Source of the DNA: Porphyromonadaceae bacterium UBA4277
GTDB taxonomy: Bacteria; Bacteroidota; Bacteroidia; Bacteroidales; Muribaculaceae
DNA: 6,909 nucleotides
Assembly (NCBI GenBank): GCA_002395965.1
Contig: DGVT01000019.1
Span: 1-6,909 of the forward strand
Direction: 5' to 3'
The notes below the pieces were generated by a model. It had not been told where the DNA came from. It did no database searches and was given only the letters and a program-made list of their open reading frames with translations. The position numbers were made by a program, and so were the translations under genes. This document shows, in pieces, positions 5,141-6,909 of this stretch; position 1 is the stretch's first letter; each line of letters opens with the position of its first letter.

Positions 5141-6211
5141 ATGGCTGTTAAAGATAAAAAATGGATTGAGGACAAGAAACGTCATGCCGGTGATAAAGTA
5201 GCTTCGATGAAGCGACGCAGCGACATGAACGACTATTCTGATCGTAACATTTATCTCATCACGTTAAACATTGAAGGGCGCAAGGCTCTGCTGGGAGAGC
5301 TTAAAGGCACTGTTCAAGAGCCGGTTTTCATCCCTTCAAAGCTGGGCTCGGCAGTTCATGATTGCTGGCAAAAGATTCCGCTTTATCATCCCCAAGTGAA
5401 ACTGATTGCATTTCAGCTCATGCCCGACCACCTGCACGCAATCATTCAAGTTACCGACAAGATGGACCGCCACCTCGGGCAGATAATCAGCGGGTTTAAG
5501 GCCGGCTGCAATAAAGCCTACAGAGAGCTAATGGCTGAGGCAATGCCTCACCCTACAAGCAAACCGAGCGAGCACACCCACTGCGCCCCCACAGGCGAGG
5601 CCAGCCGCAGCTCAACGCAGGGCGAGGCACCGCCTCGCCAGAGTTCCAAGCAAGGCCTTCTCTTCGAACTCGGCTACAACGACCTGATTAACAAGAGCTA
5701 CGAAATGCTCCCACGCCTCATTCTCTACTTGCGTGATAACCCGCGGCGTCTTCTAATGAAGCGAGAGAAACCCGACTTGTTCCGAGTCCATTTCAATATT
5801 AATGTAGCAGGACGCTCCTGTTCGGCACAGGGGAACCGCTTCCTGCTCGACTATCCCGACAAGCGCCAGGTACAATGCTCACGCCACCTAAGCGAATGCG
5901 AAATCAACGACTGCATCAAGACGGCACTTGCTGCGGCACGCAACGGCGCAGTACATGTGTCCCCAGCTATCTCACATGGGGAAAAGCGAGTTATGAGGGC
6001 ACTGCTTGATGCCGGAATGCCCATCATCTTCATTGCTGAGAACGGGCTCACCTCATTCAGCAAACCGAGCGGAGAGTTCTTCAATGCCTGCTCCCGCGGC
6101 CAGCTGCTAATTGTCGCTCAGTGGCAACACCACAACGAACGTGTCATCATCACTCGAAACCAGTGTAAAGACCTAAACGCCTTAGCACAATCAATCTGTT
6201 TAATACCATAA
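5141..6211 (+). CDS. REP-associated tyrosine transposase (RAYT-like HUH/Y1) with C-terminal DprA-like domain
   Basis: The N-terminal half (about residues 30-205 of 356) is a Y1 transposase domain of the IS200/RAYT type. It has the opening DRNIYLITLNIEGR, the HUH motif MPDHLHAII with metal-binding His97 and His99, the GFKAGCNKAY helix, then LFELGYND with candidate nucleophile Tyr179 and YLRDNPRR (196-203). These enzymes nick single-stranded DNA at hairpin repeats. Residues about 133-172 form a Pro/Ser/Thr-rich linker whose DNA is two inverted hairpin repeats. The C-terminal part (about 255-352) has HVSPAISHGEK, IIFIAENGL, KPSGEFF and ITRNQC, which resemble the DprA/SLOG Rossmann pattern; that is inference. 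ATG 5141 is preferred, though GTG 5132 is in frame. No promoter is seen in the 28-bp gap after uvrB, so read-through is likely. All key residues are present, so it may be active. Confidence 0.82.
   Translation: MAVKDKKWIEDKKRHAGDKVASMKRRSDMNDYSDRNIYLITLNIEGRKALLGELKGTVQEPVFIPSKLGSAVHDCWQKIPLYHPQVKLIAFQLMPDHLHAIIQVTDKMDRHLGQIISGFKAGCNKAYRELMAEAMPHPTSKPSEHTHCAPTGEASRSSTQGEAPPRQSSKQGLLFELGYNDLINKSYEMLPRLILYLRDNPRRLLMKREKPDLFRVHFNINVAGRSCSAQGNRFLLDYPDKRQVQCSRHLSECEINDCIKTALAAARNGAVHVSPAISHGEKRVMRALLDAGMPIIFIAENGLTSFSKPSGEFFNACSRGQLLIVAQWQHHNERVIITRNQCKDLNALAQSICLIP
5536..5556 (+). repeat. REP-like hairpin inside the RAYT gene, copy A
   Basis: TGAGGC-AAT-GCCTCA is a perfect 6-bp stem with a 3-base loop, followed by CCCTAC. 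Its 20-base unit (5537-5556) matches the reverse complement of 5617-5636 at 16 of 20 positions, with the shared pattern GAGGCNNTGCCTCNCCCTNC. It is translated in frame as part of the linker. Confidence 0.65.
5617..5639 (-). repeat. REP-like hairpin inside the RAYT gene, copy B (inverted)
   Basis: GGCGAGGC-ACC-GCCTCGCC (5621-5639) is a perfect 8-bp stem with a 3-base loop, the strongest hairpin in the window. With its flank it is an inverted copy of the unit at 5537-5556. A half copy, GGCGAGGC at 5594-5601, lies between the two. Two inverted units with a short spacer resemble a BIME. Confidence 0.7.
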
Positions 6212-6260
6212 ATTTTCTCCACAAAGACTGCTGCGTTCTTAATCGTTTACTTCTCCTACC

Positions 6261-6277
6261 TAAAAATCGCATTTTTA
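6261..6277 (+). terminator. Hairpin downstream of the RAYT gene, possible terminator
   Basis: TAAAAAT-CGC-ATTTTTA is a perfect 7-bp stem with a 3-base loop, 49 bp past the RAYT stop and upstream of the lipoprotein promoter. Its position fits a terminator separating the two units. The stem is all A-T and the T-rich 3' side is part of the stem, so it is not a classical GC-rich intrinsic terminator. Confidence 0.4.
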
Positions 6278-6312
6278 TCTTTACTGACTATGGCTATTCC
6301 AGAATAATAGTT

Positions 6313-6320
6313 TAATTTTG
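6313..6320 (+). promoter_or_regulatory. Putative -7 box of the lipoprotein gene (TAATTTTG)
   Basis: TAATTTTGC fits the Bacteroidetes -7 consensus and is identical to the boxes at tilS and uvrB. A weak -33 match (TATG) lies 20 bases upstream at 6289-6292. The implied leader is about 50 nt, very AT-rich, and contains a near-tandem repeat TTAACTCA/TTAACTAA (6341-6356). Confidence 0.6.
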
Positions 6321-6376
6321 CAAACTCACAATTCTATTAATTAACTCATTAACTAATTTATTAAATTTCACAACTT

Positions 6377-6853
6377 ATGTCAAAGAAATTCCTGCTTTTT
6401 CCGTTTTTGATGATTGCCCTCTGCGTGGGTTTTGTGTCTTGCGGCAGCGATGACGACGACGGCCCGGTAAATCACAACATTGAGCTGTTAAAAGGAGACA
6501 CTTGGAACTTCCAGAAAGCTTCAGTTACTGTTTTGGGCCAGACAATCAATATGTCGTATCGTGAGATTCTTGACTACATGAAACAAACTACCGGGGAAAA
6601 CAACCTCCTAGTGATAGACGAGAAACTGCGCTTTACCGACGACGAAATGATTTTCGTTAATACGGGCGACCGTGTGCGTTACACTTACTACAGCAATGGC
6701 AACTTCACTTTCGATGGCTTAGATGCATTGAGTGAAGAAGGCATTAATATTTCCATGAAGATTAAGACGCTGACATCTAATCAATTAGTGTTTACATTGA
6801 AAATCACCGCCGAAGGTACGACCATCAGTGAAGACCTGCACTACGCAAGATAA
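6377..6853 (+). CDS. Small surface lipoprotein, lipocalin-like domain suspected
   Basis: This 158-residue protein starts with a clear lipoprotein signal peptide: MSKK, a hydrophobic core, and FVSC with lipid Cys at residue 22. GSDDDDG follows directly; an acidic run just after the Cys is the known Bacteroidetes signal for export to the cell surface, so the outer face of the outer membrane is the likely location. The mature part alternates short beta-rich stretches: LLKGDTWNFQKA near the start, RVRYTYYSNGNFTFDG in the middle, LTSNQLVFTLKI near the end. That spacing recalls the lipocalin-like lipoproteins common in Bacteroidales, but I do not recognise a specific family and assign no function. 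The gene has its own promoter and is more AT-rich than uvrB. Its stop is 31 bp before the repeat at the right edge. Confidence 0.85.
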   Translation: MSKKFLLFPFLMIALCVGFVSCGSDDDDGPVNHNIELLKGDTWNFQKASVTVLGQTINMSYREILDYMKQTTGENNLLVIDEKLRFTDDEMIFVNTGDRVRYTYYSNGNFTFDGLDALSEEGINISMKIKTLTSNQLVFTLKITAEGTTISEDLHYAR

Positions 6854-6884
6854 AATCTCGCTTGAGTCATACAAATGAAAATGT

Positions 6885-6909
6885 GGGTGTGTCATAATTC
6901 AAAAAAGCG
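6885..6909 (+). repeat. Start of a second copy of the palindromic element (cut by window end)
   Basis: Positions 6888-6909 are identical to positions 1-22, including the first three bases of hairpin H1. The preceding GGG (6885-6887) matches the outer end of the inverted arm at 184-202. The window therefore ends inside another copy in direct orientation to the first, or the two ends overlap one another. Confidence 0.85.

Noticed and set aside
5128..5151. Seven-codon ORF (ATG at 5128) overlapping the RAYT start, as a leader peptide
   Set aside because: It is very short, has no supporting ribosome binding site, and such ORFs arise by chance; the overlap alone is not enough.
6341..6356. Near-tandem TTAACTCA/TTAACTAA in the lipoprotein leader as a phase-variation repeat
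   Set aside because: There are only two imperfect units in a very AT-rich leader, which is too little to propose slippage control.

Overview
The window looks like a chromosomal segment from a Bacteroidota bacterium, most likely order Bacteroidales. Three things support this. The -7 promoter boxes have the Bacteroidetes form TAnnTTTG (TAATTTTGC appears ahead of three genes and TATTTTTGC ahead of a fourth). No clear Shine-Dalgarno sequences precede the genes. Two proteins are lipoproteins, one with an acidic stretch right after the lipid-bearing cysteine, typical of Bacteroidetes surface lipoproteins. A finer assignment (for example Muribaculaceae or Prevotellaceae) would be a guess.

Layout. 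Positions 1-202 hold a non-coding palindromic element with a 16-bp perfect terminal inverted repeat and four small hairpins that all share a GAA triloop. Next come two minus-strand housekeeping genes: tilS (tRNA-Ile lysidine synthetase, 239-1597) and a lipoprotein-type aldose 1-epimerase (galM-like, 1689-2825), each with its own promoter. uvrB (excinuclease subunit B, 3013-5112) is divergent from galM. Only 28 bp after uvrB, on the same strand, lies a REP-associated tyrosine transposase (RAYT-like HUH/Y1 protein, 5141-6211) with an extra C-terminal domain that resembles the DprA/SLOG Rossmann fold. A small surface lipoprotein gene (6377-6853) follows. The window ends inside what looks like a second copy of the left-hand element: its last 22 bases equal its first 22.

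The most interesting part is the pairing of a RAYT with palindromic repeats. RAYTs are single-copy HUH enzymes linked to REP/BIME hairpin repeats. Here the window is bounded by copies of a triloop-hairpin element. The RAYT gene also carries, in frame in the linker between its HUH motif and its candidate catalytic Tyr, a second and different pair of inverted REP-like hairpins (5536-5556 and 5617-5639). The housekeeping genes look intact and ordinary. The tilS promoter is notable for an apparently leaderless start and a perfect 11-bp inverted repeat overlapping its -7 box. I see no tRNA, rRNA, CRISPR array or phage genes.
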